A stretch of 64,000 nucleotides of DNA from the NCBI GenBank assembly GCA_964035545.1, contig OZ037773.1:10349251-10413250 (forward strand), in the 5' to 3' direction. A program made the translations under genes and the position numbers. The notes below the pieces were generated by a model. That model ran no database searches. It was not told where the DNA came from and saw nothing but the letters and a program-made list of their open reading frames with translations. Position 1 is the stretch's first letter. The number at the start of each line of letters is the position of its first letter. This document shows positions 42,901-54,934 of this stretch, in pieces. This stretch comes from Bugula neritina. Lineage: Eukaryota; Bryozoa; Gymnolaemata; Cheilostomatida; Bugulidae.

Positions 42901-45900
42901 TGCTGTGTACTTGATATGTAGACTCGTATCATCAGCCAGTTTATTGTACTCTACTGCCTGTAAATACACTTCTCTCAAAGATTATTAAAGATAAAGAGAA
43001 AGTTTAAATTAAGGCTGTCAATTATAAGAATTCTAAATTAATTTCCATTTAATAAAAATCAACAAAGCGTAAGAGACAATAATAAGGAAGTGCAGGTAAT
43101 AATTGTTACTAATGTTTGAAGGATTAATCAAGTTTGAGATCTAAATGCATAATGCGAACTCTAATGACTTTTTATAACTACTAACATATGTGATTTGCCA
43201 AACTTAGCAAATTAAACTACTAACTGTAAAATTAACCCACTAAGGTGCTGGGTGCAAAATACACCAGGCATTTATATCTGGTTCTAAAGTATATTTTTTC
43301 TAGAACTTTTGCAAAAAAGCTTTTGAACACTCAGTTTGCCTTTTTGTTCATGTTTTAGGAAGTTATGTAACATTTAAATAAGTAGGTGATCCAACTGAAT
43401 GTACTTATGCGAACATTGCTTCTAATGCAAATGCTTATTAAGGATAAACCATGTTAGGTCAGTTTTTCCATCATTCTAGCTGGTTGGGGGCAATCTCCAA
43501 AATGACACGAAACCGCAGCCACATCAACTTTGAGAGTTTTGCCACTTTCAAGTTGCTCTGTGTTTCTTTTAGCTATTTTACCAAATTATACTTATATTAT
43601 TATATATCAAACAGCTTGTTATTCGTTCATTATGAGTATGTTTAGTTTGACCACACTCAATATTTAAAGTAATAATCGATAAATGAAAAACAACTGAATT
43701 TATCCTCTCTAAAGAGACTATTTTTAGCACTTATCACCAATCTAGACGTAAACCGAGAGCGATGGCATTTACAATAATATTATAATAAATTCATCTTTTG
43801 TACGGCATGTTATAGTCTGCAGATGGTTTCTCTACCTCTTCAAGAACTACAGAAGCATGTTAACTCTCTCCATTTTCAAGAAATATGAAACTGTAAAACA
43901 TGCTGTTGTAAAATCATATAGAAGATACTTATAAAAATATTTACTGTAAAATTTTTTAGTCTTTAAAATACAAGATATTTTGTTGTGAGCTTTGAAATAC
44001 AATGTCTTTTAAATACATTTCAATATAAGACTAGGCAACTACATGAACTAAGAAAAGTTTGAACCAGACTGCCATGGAAACATAGAAATAGTTAATACTT
44101 TATAGACTGTGCTCTTTTATAGACTGTGCTCTTTTATAGACTGTGCTCTTTTATAGACTGTGCTCTTTTATAGACTGTGCTCTTTTATGGACTGTGCTCT
44201 TTTATAGACTGTGCTCTTCTATAGACTGTGCTGTTTTATAGACTGTGCTCTTTTATAGGTAGCACTTGAAAATTAGCAATTTATAATTTTTATTGCAATA
44301 TGATTAATTACTAAAAACAGAAATAAATTGTCTCAATAGTACCATGCAGTTGCTTACTTAAAATACTAAGAGCCCATACTTGTTTTTTAAAAGAATACCT
44401 TCACTAGTTGAGAGTTGACTAAAAAGTTATAAAAAGTACCTTCACTAGGTGAGAGTTAACTGAACTGTCAAATGTATCATCTATCTCCTCATCCCACGTG
44501 TAGTACTGATAGTTGAACACATTCAGCTCTAGACATGTGTTGATTGTGTCTAAACAGACGGTTATATACTTTCAGTAAAAATTGACCTTGAGGCTAGAAT
44601 ATTGTAGCCTATCTTTTTTTAACTGTTAACTATTTAAAGAACGTTACCACCCTGTCTTTCTGATGGGCGCAGTCATGAAATGGGCTTCATTTGTTTCATG
44701 CGTTATTCTTATTTATTTCAGTTTTCCTTTGAAGTAGTCTCCCCCTCATATGGCAGAGACAACTCCTAACTAGAGTACTGATAACATATTCATAGACTAT
44801 AGAACTAAGTCGGTCACTTAATTGAATTAAAAAATATTTTACATACAATGAGTGGCTGTCTCAAACTATAACTGTAGTATCTAAAATATATATATAGTAA
44901 TTAAGGACTTACACTTTACATATGAATGTAATATGTAGCAAAGTACTACTTATGCTGTATATTATCTGCACTCATATATTTAAATAAGCACACTGGCTTA
45001 TAAATATATTGTTGGATTATTACATAATTAGTCTCAAGTATTGACTTGATGAAAGCAATGTATCGCAGAATTTCAGGCGCAATAATAAGGACCATAAAAT
45101 GAGCTAAGAGAAAGGTTTACCTGTATCCACAGACTGGGGAGTGAGTTCCACGATGATGACAGACGTAGCTGTCTTGTGTCGGGCATAGCCATTGGTTACT
45201 GGGTAACCGTGACACGCATTGATTTCTAGTCTGACTGTGACTTCACCAGAGTCCAAACCATAACAGGTGCCATCAACTGTGTGTATTATATGTCAATTAT
45301 ATATGCATTGATTTCTACACATTACTGTGTTATTACATGTCAATATAGTTGACTCGGGTGAGGTGACAGGTCATACAAATGACAGGTGAAATGCTAAAAT
45401 GTCATAGTGAATAATATCCACAATAATAATTGCAAGTACATGTATATATAATAATGTTAAGAGAAACTTTCCAGAACTGGTCTTATATTATAAATAATAT
45501 TCATTTAACAAACTTTTGTTTAAAGACAGATGTTTAATCTTCTTACTGTCAGTTGCACGGTGGTGATTCCCTGTGCTTGAACTGTAGTCTACATTCTCAA
45601 TAGAAGACGGGTTGGAGCACAACGCCCCATTAAATGTGAGGAACCAGCGTGTACAGCCAGGGCCATGGGCATGTCCTCTCACAGAAATATGGAGGATAAC
45701 TCTTAGTCCTGAGTCATTCCTTTCTTTAGGGTACGTTGCTACCTGCAATATATTCCTAGATTGTTGTTGTATGAGTGCATCTAATACTGCAGTTAGTAGA
45801 GGACCTCAGTTGCAGTCGGCTAACCCCAGCAGCACAGAACTGCTAGAACACATGCGCTATTTGATGGTGGAATTGGGCTCATCAAACATTTAAGCACAGC

Positions 45901-45978
45901 CTACTTCTACAATTTTCTAAAATAGCTAAGTACCCCTGAACTATAGTCTACAAACGATGATATCTATAAATTACAATA

Positions 45979-46043
<65 letters not shown>

Positions 46044-48662
46044 CCATCTTATAGATTGCAATCTATGAATACTATTATCTATAGACTGCAATATATAGAT
46101 GATAATATTTATAAGCTGTAATCACTCAATATTATTATTTATAGAAAATAGTCTATAGGTATAGGTAATCACAATATTTAACACCTTTATCTATACTCTG
46201 ACTAATTAGATAAATGATTACCCCAAATAGTTTCAAGGGCATGTACAGGGTTTTTGTTAAGTTAAGTGACAGACTAGTTCACAGGTCTTTAGCTTTTTTA
46301 ACATGAGTTTACAAAGACAGCAAGATTGACAGCTTCACGCAGGTGTCAGCAAAAAGCCATAATGCACATGCCTCTGTACAAGGATGTGATATGCAGGTGT
46401 GTGTTATAGAAACAATGTGATACATGCACTTTGCTGTAGCGTAGGTCATAACAGGAAATGTCAGCCATTTTTAAAAATGTCCGAGCTTCTTGTACGGCGC
46501 TGCGGTTTGTTAGGATCAAGCACTGCTTGATTCAAAATTTTGCCGGGCTCCTATTGAACAGAGAGACGTTCAGGTCAACTAATTGGAAATAAATGTCCAA
46601 TGAAGTGTCACAGATTGTACTCAATAGCGGACTTTGAGACCTTCAGCTTGAAAATATTGAAAATGGCTGACATTTTACGTTACAGCAAAGTGTGTCTAGG
46701 GGGTAAGTATGCATACGACTGCGGCAACACTTACAAACAGACTGCCAGTTGACCTCGTGTCAGACTCGGCAGGTGCCCAGTAGTGTCTCAAGTTGGAATA
46801 TTCTCTACTCAGTCCACACTCTGCTTCTTCGTCAGCTAAAGTAAACATGATACAGTTCTAATAGACTAACCTTTTACTTACATGAGAAGACAACTGCTAA
46901 TTATATATAAGAGTATATAGCTTGGAGTTCATAATGTAAGATGTTTGTAGAAAAGCTAGTAGTTTTTACTATAAATAGAGAAGGTGAAAATAGCTTCTAT
47001 AAATAGATGTAGAAACTTACCTAGACAAACAGGTAAAGTAGCTACTGTATTGCCACATCCACTTACACAGATCTCATTATTTCTCACACAATCTCGTCCA
47101 TTACACAGCTCCTAAATTCATTACGAAAGTGAAAACAAACAGAGGTAAAAATATAGCTACATATACTCTTATTTATGTCACAAGCAAAATAAATTGTATG
47201 TATGTCTCAGACTGGATGCTCTTTAAAAAAATATTATATAATAATTTATTGGGAACCCATGCATCTAGCTTGCATCTACTCTCAGGCTACACTAGCTATA
47301 ATCTCAGGTCACCTCAGTGTATAGCCTCAGGTCACCTCAGTATATAGTCTCAGGTTACCCCAGTATATAGTATCAGGTCACCTCAGTATATAGTCTCAGG
47401 TCACCTCAGTGTATAGTCTCAGGTCACCTCAGTGTATAGTCTCAGGTCACCTCAGTATATAGTCTCAGGTCACCTCAGTGTATAGTCTCAGGTCACCTCA
47501 GTGTATAGTATCAGGTCACCTCAGTATATAGTCTCAGGTCACCTCAGTGTATAGTCTCAGGTCACCTCAGTGTATAGTCTCAGGTCACCTCAGTATATAG
47601 TCTCAGGTCACCTCAGTGTATAGTCTCAGGTCACCTCAGTGTATAGTCTCAGGTCACCTCAGTATATAGTCTCAGGTCACCTCAATATATAGTCTCAGGT
47701 CACCTCAGTATATAGTCTCAGGTCACCTCAGTATATAGTCTCAGGTCACCTCAGTATATAGTCTCAGGTCACCTTAGTGTATAGTCTCAGGTCACCTCAG
47801 TGTATAGTCTCAGGTCACCTCAGTGTATAGTCTCAGGTCACCTCAGTATATAGTCTCAGGTCACCTCAGTATATAGTCTCAGGTCACCTCAGTATATAGT
47901 CTCAGGTCACCTCAGTTTATAGTCTCAGGTCACCTCAGTATATAGTCTCAGGTCATACTGTAATACCTGTCTTGTAGGCAGAAGGTCCACAAATGTTCCG
48001 GTTAGAAAGTTGACTGCAGAATTTGTGTCAGTAACTGGGACAACTCCACTCAACTCAAAGCACCTGTTATCTGAATAAAGCAAGTACTAACACGAATACA
48101 ATTATATAGCTTAACTAGACCTATTCAGAGAGTTAAGATAACTTTAGGTTGTACACCCACACTCTGGTAGTTTGGCAACTTTTAGGATTTAAGCTACATG
48201 TACACACGCTGATTTTTTCAGCCGATTTTGTACTTCTCGATTTCGCTATTGCTGATTGAAAAATCGACTGATTTTCTAGGCAATTTTTATTTCCCGGGTT
48301 AATTTTCTGCTTGCGTTTTATTGGCGGATGGCTCTCAGTCTATACAACTTTCTTTTAGGTTCATGCGCAAAATTCAAGATTAGTTTCACGTGCATTAGCA
48401 TAGTAAACTGAGTAAACATACATCGGCATTATTATAATATACATTCTTTTCACACGTGAAATGGCTAGAAAAGATCAACAAATTTTAGCAGCTGCAGCTT
48501 ATATGTTATTTTATGACGATGAGGAAGACGAATCAATCAATGAGAAACGAGCCAGGAGGTGGTGGGTTGCGCCACAGTGCCAAAGTAGAGACCAGGAAGG
48601 CGAGTTGTATCCAGCTACTAAACGCTCACTACTACTAGTACTACTACTACTACTACTACTAG

Positions 48663-48760
<98 letters not shown>

Positions 48761-51700
48761 GTACTACTACTAGTACTAGTGTGTAGTACTAGTACTAGTA
48801 GTAGTACTAGTAGTAGCAGTAGTAGTAGTAGTAGCAGTAGTAGTAGTAGTACTAGTAGTAGCAGCAGCAGCAGTAGCAGTAGTAGTAGTAGTAGTACGTT
48901 AACATACATTCAATTTATGTAGTTACTTGTATTTCATAAATGATTTAGTACAAATCCCTAATGTCAAACAATATGAATAACATAAAATAATTAGTAAATT
49001 ATTATTACTATTAGTATTACTGTATTAGGCTGTCTAATTTTGTATCAGTATGAGTATTTTTTAGTTCAAGTTGTGAAACTGAAATATTGTAATTACACTT
49101 AATCTTATTTTGTGTAAAATCCTCTAAATAATCTGAAAAAACAACAAAAATTGATAACATGTGTTCAATATTAGACTAAGACTTTAAAGTTTGCTCTTAA
49201 AAGGCAGATTTAAAATTTAAACGAAAATTAATTCAATTTCTTAAACCTCTATTTCAATAATAGTCGAATATTGAAAATTTGTTAATGATTTTATAGGTAC
49301 ATAAAATGTATAGTTATTTGCCAAATCTCACAAAGAAATATTGCAATTCAAGTTTGAGAGATTAATTTAATGTATGAGTTTCAAACTAAAAATCAATTGA
49401 CTTATTAAATTAAACAAAAAAATATTCTTACTTCTCTTCATTAACCTACATCCTACAAATAGGTGAGTGTTTCATGACATTTAATTATTTAATTATTTAG
49501 TTATTTGGTGATTCTAATTTATAACTATTAATGTTTAATTGCAGTCTATACTAAATTAATTGAACTCACCTAAATATCATATTGATGGGAATGTATATTT
49601 ATTAATTACTTCTTGTTTGTATTTTAAATTATGGGTGCAATGAATACAACAGTCCCTAAGCTGCTACGTGATGATAGTTCGCGAAGGGTAGGGACTTTCA
49701 CTCACTACTTTCGTATGCCAGAGCCACTCTTCGACAAGCTGCTGGAAATGGTCACTCCACTAACAAAAAAACAAGACACTCAGATGCGGCCTGCCATTGA
49801 TCCTCGGACTCGCCTTTCCTGCACTCTACGCTTCCTAGCAACTGGGGCAACAATGAGCGATCTTCATTACCAATTTCGTCTAGGTAGGTATATATATATT
49901 TTGTAATAGTATGTAATGTAATATTACTTGGTTGTTTGCATAATACTATTTTGTTTTTGTATGCTCTTCATTTCATATTGAAGGTGTAAAAACAATATCC
50001 AACATTATACATGAGATGTGTGCTGCAATTTATAAAGTGCTTCAGCCAACCCATCTAAGGTTTCCACAGAGCGCAGATGAATGGCGAGCAGTAGCAAAGG
50101 ACTACCTTGCTAGATGGAACTATCCTAACTGCATCGGATCTCTAGACGGCAAGCATATTGTATGTATTACAAAATGAAATTGTTATTTGTAGGCAATTTT
50201 CAAGGCGCAGAGTATTTCAATTTTGTGGTGTTTGTGGCTTATTTTAGCGGATAATGAAGCCCAAGTCTGCTGGTTCAGCATTCCACAACTATAAAGGCTA
50301 TGAAAGCATAGTGTTGATGGCCATAGCAGACGCAAATCAAAGGTAATTAATGCATCCTTACTCTCTTGAATGCAAAAATTAATTTTCAACCCCAAATTTA
50401 TTTGAGTGCAGACATGCTCTTTCCACAAAATGACAGCATCTGATACTTTGTAGGTTCATCTACATAAACGTTGGGGCCAATGGCAGAAGTTCAGACGCAG
50501 GCATATGGAGAGAGTCGCCTCTGAAGGAGTTACTTGAGAGTGACCAAGTACACCTCCCAGATGATGCATGCTTGCCATACACTGATAGCCTCGTACCCTA
50601 CCACTTCGTATCAGACGAGGCATTTCCGCTAAAAAAGTACATGATGAAGCCATATCCAAGGTCTCGTGGCCCACTCAGCAACGATAAACTGGTGTTCAAC
50701 TACAGGCTCAGTCGAGCCAGGAGAATTGTTGGTATGTAAATACTTTTTTTAATTACAATTATGGAATACATTCAGTGAAGTTAAACTAAAGAAATGATTT
50801 GTTTACCAATTTCGATATTTTATTTTAATCACAGAAAACTCATTTGGTAGACTCGTGGCAATGTGGCGGATATTCCAGCGGCCAATTAATCTGCAGCCTG
50901 ACAAGGTAGACAACATCATAATGGCATGCTGTGCATTGCAGAACTATCTGCTAGACAACAATGCCATGACATTCACAGTCGATGCCGATGCGTATGTTGA
51001 GAATGCTACCTGGCGACAAGAAGTTCAAACAGAGTTGCATCCACTGCAACGTCGCCTGGCCGGTAATCATGCAGGTAGAGAGCCAAAAGACATCCAGGAG
51101 ACTCTTTGCAGATGGTTCAATGGGGTTGGGCGTGTTGACTGGCAGGATAGGATGGTGGCTATTGGCCAGGGTTTGCAACAGCATTTAACGGGATGATTGA
51201 CTCTTTTGCTAGTTAGCAATGCATGTACTTTTGATTAAAATATTACATATTTTGCATTATATTTTACAAGAAATATTGATATTTTTGTTTCAGTTTTGTT
51301 TAAAACTATGCATATATTTATTTACACAACATACAAAAATTTACATATATTCATAAGTCATGTGTGCATTTAGTTGCGATAAAATTGAAGAAGTACTCTC
51401 ATGTGGTGATTCGGCTACGGCACCGTCTTCAGCAGAAGCACTAGCTGGCAGCAAACTGGGCACGTATGGCCTCCTAGTTGTTTCCGACTGCTGGCAGATA
51501 GCATCCACAACTTCCCCAGACAGGCGATGCATCAAGCGTCTCCTTACCTACAAAAAGTATATGAATTGATAAGCAGTGGTTTGATAATATTTTAATCGCA
51601 ACTAACGAAGTCTTGAGTCTTTTTAGTTACAATGCTTACAGCAACATTGGTGATCTGGCGTAGGTCAGCAACAAGCGCATCACCCCACAAGTCCAAGTGG

Positions 51701-54395
51701 TCCTTGGTTGGAGTGTTCAGAAACTCCAAACACTTCATCCTTAGATGATCTTTGGGATTGGATTCTAGTGGTCGCTAAAACAGAACATAAAAAGCATTTA
51801 AGAAAGTGTTAAGTATTACAAACCTGCCCAACTTAAATCAAATCTTTTTTATTTGACATTTTAGTAAGATTGTAAATGAAGCAAACCACTATATCTGTTA
51901 TCGAATTACAGTTAACCCTAATTAAGCATTCTTGTGTTTAAAGTATGTTATTAAACCATCCTGCCATGTGGATTTTTTAGGCACAACAATTTTTAATAGC
52001 TGGTATACAGCTCTCACACGTTCACCTTTATTGTGTGAAAGCCTAACTACTAACTTTTGTTCCTCTGTTACGTGGTGTGTTGCCACGCATAGGTGGGGGA
52101 GATGTCACAGGTGGGGGAGATGTCACAGGTGGGGGAGATGTTACAGGTCGGGGAAATGTCACAGGTGGGGGCGATGTCACAGGTGTCCTAGATGCAGCTG
52201 GCAGCAGAAGTATTGATTCGGACCTTGATGATGTGGAAGATGGTTGTGAAGAATCACCTTGACTACTTCCATCATCCATCATCTGATTTCTATCCTAAAC
52301 TCATATTATTATGTGAAATAATTAACAACCTATTAATAAATAATGTATGTTTACATCGATTTGCATACTACCACAATCACTACTGTTGCTTACCTCAGCA
52401 ATAAGGTTGGAGTGCGAGCTCCTAGTTTTTAGAGTTGGCAAAAGAAAGAGCATCTGCTCGTAATATGGGTATGTTTTTTTGTTGCGCTCCTCTCCACCAG
52501 CTCCAGACGGCTGATGAAAGCGCCTTTTGTGCTCCTGTTAAAAATCATAGTACCTGTATGAATATTAATTTAAATATCATTTAAATTTTCTCATTCCAAA
52601 TGCAGTGAGTATAAAATTATATTAAATTACCTTTGCAAAGTAAGTTCTATTGGTTTTGTGAAGAGTCTGAAGCTCTTCAGCCGATATTCCAACAAGAGCT
52701 GCCAGGTCAGCCCAAGCCCTCTTCTTGGCATCCTTGTTTGAATAAACCTTACTACGGGTATCCCACAGAGCAGGAAACTTCTCCAAGTTGTCGACATATT
52801 TTTGAGTAATCTCTGAATCGTACATGATGAGGTATATATATTACAGCAGGCAGCACCGAACTGACTGCTGCCACCAATCACGATCATATTTATGTTGAAA
52901 AACGGCCGTCTTGGAGCTAACTTAGCAATTAGCAAATTAGCAAAAACTCACAATCATATTTATGTTGAGAAAACGGCCGTCTTGGAGCTAACTTATTAAC
53001 AAAAACTCACAATTATATTTATGTTGAGAAAACGGCCGTCTTGGAGCTAACTAAATTACTAACGAAAATTCACGATCAGTGCAAATCTGTTCTTTCAACA
53101 AAAATTAAACTATAAAGTTGAGATGCTAATATTAGTTACTTAAATATAAAAATTAAAACTAAAAGTTATAAATTGTATTATAAATGAGTAAAAGTTGAGA
53201 ATAATACCAGTGTTCTATTTAAAAAAGCAATATGTTTATTCTGATGTTCTAATAAATAAAAATTGCGTTGTTATTACTACTAGTACTACTTCGATTGATA
53301 GTTATTTTTATATTTGTATTTCATATATGATGCATCGTAGTGATAGCAACGTACTAATTACTTCCTAGTTGTATTTCAACAATGGTGTTAACTTCGCTCG
53401 CTGTCATGATTTTCTGCCAGCTTTTGATTGGCTGGTTCAACAGAAAATCGCCCGATAAATTGAACATGTTCAATTCTGAAAATCGCTACAAAAATCTGCC
53501 AAAAGCAAAATCAGCCGATTTTTCAAAATTCCTAAAAAATCGCTAACAGTTTATCGGCCGATTTTCATGAAAAATCGACCTGTGTACATGTAGCTTTAGC
53601 ATTGTAAGTTTAGAAAAAGTTTAAATGCAAGTAAATACAAGGCATGACCTTTTAGTAACTGCGTTACATGTATAACTATATCTACTATAAATTATAAATC
53701 TGTTACCAGAGTGTGATTTGAAGACAGCGTTGCAGAGATGTGGAAACAACTCCTTACAGTTCACTATACATTCTGTGAGACTTCTGACAGATGAAACTCC
53801 AGTTATTATGGAACTATTACTAACAGAGAAAGTTGTCTCTTGAAGTTCAACTGTGAAGATTCCATCACAGCTGGGGAGATCTGCAATTAGCAAAATTAAA
53901 AATGTATTTACCTGCTTAATAGGAAACCTGCGCTAAACTCGATTAGGGGTGGTGGAACTTGTAGCACATCATAATACTTTGTTTAGCATAAATATCAAAT
54001 AGTTCTTATTTATAAGAAATATAAGAAAATTTAGATTTAAAAGTTATTTAGCTCGGAATAGCAAAGTGTATTGGCGAGCAGTCAGATAAAGCATTAGAGT
54101 TTTAGAGCAGTTATTTTAAATTGCATAAAAGCTAAAATCAAAGATTTACTAAATAGACAAATATCTACACCAAGACCTAATATGCCCCTTCCGTTTTCTT
54201 CTATTTATATGCTCTTACTATTTTTATTTTGCCTATTTATATCTAAGATATATGTTACATTCAGAGGAATTATATTAAAATCAGAGATCTATCTCTGGTG
54301 GTATAGATATAAGTTTAGGTGACGATTTTTTTACCAAGACTGTTGGTGTAAGAAAGGCAGAGAAGAATCAGTAATGAGACAACTCCAACTCCCAT
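39921..54395 (-). CDS. Gene E: secreted PAN + triple CTHRC1-like protein, intron 2 split by a Harbinger element
   Basis: Fourteen minus-strand exons: 54335-54395, 53707-53880, 47967-48070, 47021-47111, 46735-46835, 45547-45742, 45121-45276, 44440-44549, 42851-42957, 42426-42535, 41422-41589, 40600-40801, 40371-40468 and 39921-40108. They join to 1866 nt (621 residues), the same length as gene D. Good signal peptide (VSLLILLCLSYTNS), PAN-like domain (CIVNCKELFPHLC), Cys module (CVRNNEICVSGCG), CTHRC1-like repeats with YPKERNDSGLRV, CTRWFLTFNG, DGTCYGLDSG, ALRLTATG, WYFKIDNSEC, SGICYGI, IFIEELWL, and tail CSGTPIDC. Intron 2 is 5636 bp because of the inserted transposon; without it and one target copy it is 229 bp, close to the 212 bp of gene D. 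The gene looks intact; whether the large intron is spliced normally is unknown. Confidence 0.9.
40946..41070. repeat. 13-bp minisatellite AGTTGTGACAGCT
   Basis: About nine imperfect copies in intron 11 of gene E. Confidence 0.88.
41590..41800. repeat. Tandem copies of the exon 11 acceptor and 5' exon sequence (gene E intron 10)
   Basis: Three extra copies (about 67 bp each) of the exon 11 start, homologous in position and sequence to the larger array in gene D. The real exon starts at 41589. The duplication therefore predates the D/E split or was shared by conversion. Confidence 0.9.
41815..42010 (+). mobile_element. Possible tRNA-derived SINE
   Basis: In intron 10 of gene E. A B-box-like GGTTTGAGTCT (41879-41889) follows an A-box-like TGGTACAGTCAGCAG (41821) at a tRNA-like distance. 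After it comes a non-tRNA body with GGCCCTTGTGCCGGGG. No second copy in the window confirms it, and no clear target duplication was found. Confidence 0.35.
42255..42412. repeat. 10-bp GATTACATGA minisatellite
   Basis: About 15 imperfect copies (GAGTACATGA, GACAACATGA, GATTACACGA) in intron 10 of gene E, about 14 bp from the donor of exon 10. Confidence 0.9.
44093..44262. repeat. 17-bp minisatellite
   Basis: Ten near-identical copies of TTTTATAGACTGTGCTC in intron 8 of gene E. Confidence 0.95.
45978..46040. repeat. (TA)n microsatellite
   Basis: About 60 bp of pure TA in intron 5 of gene E. Confidence 0.93.
46427..46692. mobile_element. MITE-like inverted-repeat element, 266 bp
   Basis: Ends CACTTTGCTGTAGCGTA and the reverse complement of CACTTTGCTGTAACGTA, followed inward on both sides by AAATGTCAGCCATTTT. 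It lies in intron 5 of gene E, 37 bp from exon 5. No clear target duplication and no coding frame. Confidence 0.65.
47292..47960. repeat. 23-bp minisatellite in intron 3 of gene E
   Basis: About 28 copies of the same 23-bp unit as in intron 3 of gene D, with GTGTATAG as the common variant here. It starts about ten bases from the donor of exon 3 (exon ends at 47967). Confidence 0.96.
48461..51196 (+). CDS. PIF/Harbinger DDE transposase (HARBI1-like)
   Basis: Core exons: 49653-49883 (or from ATG 49631), 49984-50159, 50248-50342, 50454-50731 and 50835-51196, all GT-AG and in frame, giving 387 residues from 49631. Helical N-terminal part (HYFRMPEPLFDKLLEMV, KKQDTQMRPAIDP, LRFLATGATMSDL), then the DDE_Tnp_4 nuclease. 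Triad residues are visible: first Asp in GSLDGKH, second Asp in GRSSDAGIW, Glu in VENSFGRL. A further 5' exon at 48461 encodes MARKDQQILAAAAYMLF and RARRWWVAP, matching the usual start of such transposases, but the CTA/TAG repeat after it hides its donor, so I cannot join it confidently. The enzyme would cut and paste the element with its MADF partner. ATTAAA follows at 51233. Confidence 0.88.
48629..48897. repeat. (CTA)n followed by (TAG)n, hairpin-prone microsatellite
   Basis: About 150 bp of CTA triplets followed, after a short ACTAGTGTGTAGTACTAG centre, by about 105 bp of TAG/CAG triplets. CTA and TAG are reverse complements, so the block is a long imperfect palindrome. It lies directly after the first transposase exon. 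Poly-Leu/poly-Ser frames here are artefacts. Confidence 0.92.
51317..51322 (-). terminator. Candidate polyadenylation signal of the MADF gene
   Basis: AATAAA on the minus strand about 19 nt past the stop codon of the MADF gene. Confidence 0.45.
51341..52825 (-). CDS. Harbinger-encoded MADF-domain DNA-binding protein
   Basis: Five minus-strand exons, all phase 0: 52631-52825, 52394-52534, 52055-52282, 51640-51774 and 51341-51547, giving 301 residues. Residues 1-~105 form a MADF (Myb/SANT-like) domain: FPALWDTRSKVYSNKD, AWADLAALVGISAEEL and the closing TYPYYEQMLFLLP. Residues ~115-190 are a low-complexity Ser/Pro linker with repeated VTSPPP units. The C-terminus (NPKDHLRMKCLEFLNTPTKD and DLRQITNVAVRRRLMHRL) resembles the BESS-type interaction motif seen in MADF-BESS proteins. 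In PIF/Harbinger elements this second protein binds transposon DNA and brings the transposase into the nucleus; that role is inferred here. The exon 3 donor (GTTAGT at 52049-52054) is chosen by frame and is the least certain junction. Confidence 0.85.
52870..53060. repeat. Direct repeats upstream of the MADF gene
   Basis: Three copies of a block with CATATTTATGTTGA, AAACGGCCGTCTTGGAGCTA and CTCAC(A/G)AT, about 57-80 bp apart, just upstream of the MADF start codon inside the transposon. They could be promoter elements or binding sites for the transposon proteins. Confidence 0.85.
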
Positions 54396-54659
54396 TTTCT
54401 ACAAGAAAGTTGGAAAACTTAATAAAGTTCCGCAAGAGTAATCATGCTGTTAAGTGATCCAAGTATTCAAGGAGACAAAATAATTTCATGAGGTTTCAAA
54501 ACAGTTCCAGAAAAAGCCAATAAAAGTGTATACAAGATCACATTTGAATATCATGTTCAATTTAATTTACAAATTCGGGAAACACAGCCTTGCAGTTTTT
54601 CCAGCACAGAGAGATGATGACTTACCGCAGAAAGAGTCAGCATGTAGAAGTCAGCACGT

Positions 54660-54934
54660 TCTTCCCTATATGGAGCTGGTCTACAGAGCTGGTCTACAGA
54701 GCTAGTTTACAGAGTTGGTCTGCAGAGTTGGTCTACAGAGCTGGTCTACAGAGTTGGTCTACAGAGCTGGTCTACAGAGCTGGTCTACAGAGCTGGTCTA
54801 CAGAGCTGGTCTACAGAGCTAGTTTACAGAGTTGGTCTGCAGAGCTGGTCTACAGAGCTGGTCTACAGAGCTGGTCTACAGAGCTGGTCTACAGAGCTGG
54901 TCTACAGAGCTGGTCTACAGAGCTGGTCTACACA
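54660..54934. repeat. 13-bp AGAGCTGGTCTAC minisatellite
   Basis: About 21 copies with AGTTTAC and GTTGGTCTGC variants, 265 bp upstream of the gene E start codon. It keeps a 136-codon frame of 13-residue repeats open, which I regard as non-coding. Confidence 0.95.

Larger units (their letters stand above)
48192..53595. mobile_element. Complete PIF/Harbinger DNA transposon (5404 bp)
   Basis: The termini are perfect 15-bp inverted repeats, AGCTACATGTACACA at the left and its reverse complement at the right, with subterminal AATCG-type palindromic motifs (GCCGATTTT, AAAATCGGCC). It is flanked by TTA on both sides (48189-48191 and 53596-53598), the target duplication typical of PIF/Harbinger. Inside are two convergent genes, a DDE transposase (+) and a MADF-domain protein (-), the standard two-gene layout of the superfamily. 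The host site is intron 2 of gene E; removal leaves an intron about as long as in paralogue D. Both open frames look intact, so insertion is probably recent. Confidence 0.95.

Noticed and set aside
45612-45893. 93-codon plus-strand frame overlapping exon 6 of gene E
   Set aside because: Shadow of the real minus-strand exon 45547-45742.
48461-48922. Poly-Leu/poly-Ser protein as a real product
   Set aside because: Only the first ~55 codons look like protein (transposase N-terminus); the rest is CTA/TAG triplets.
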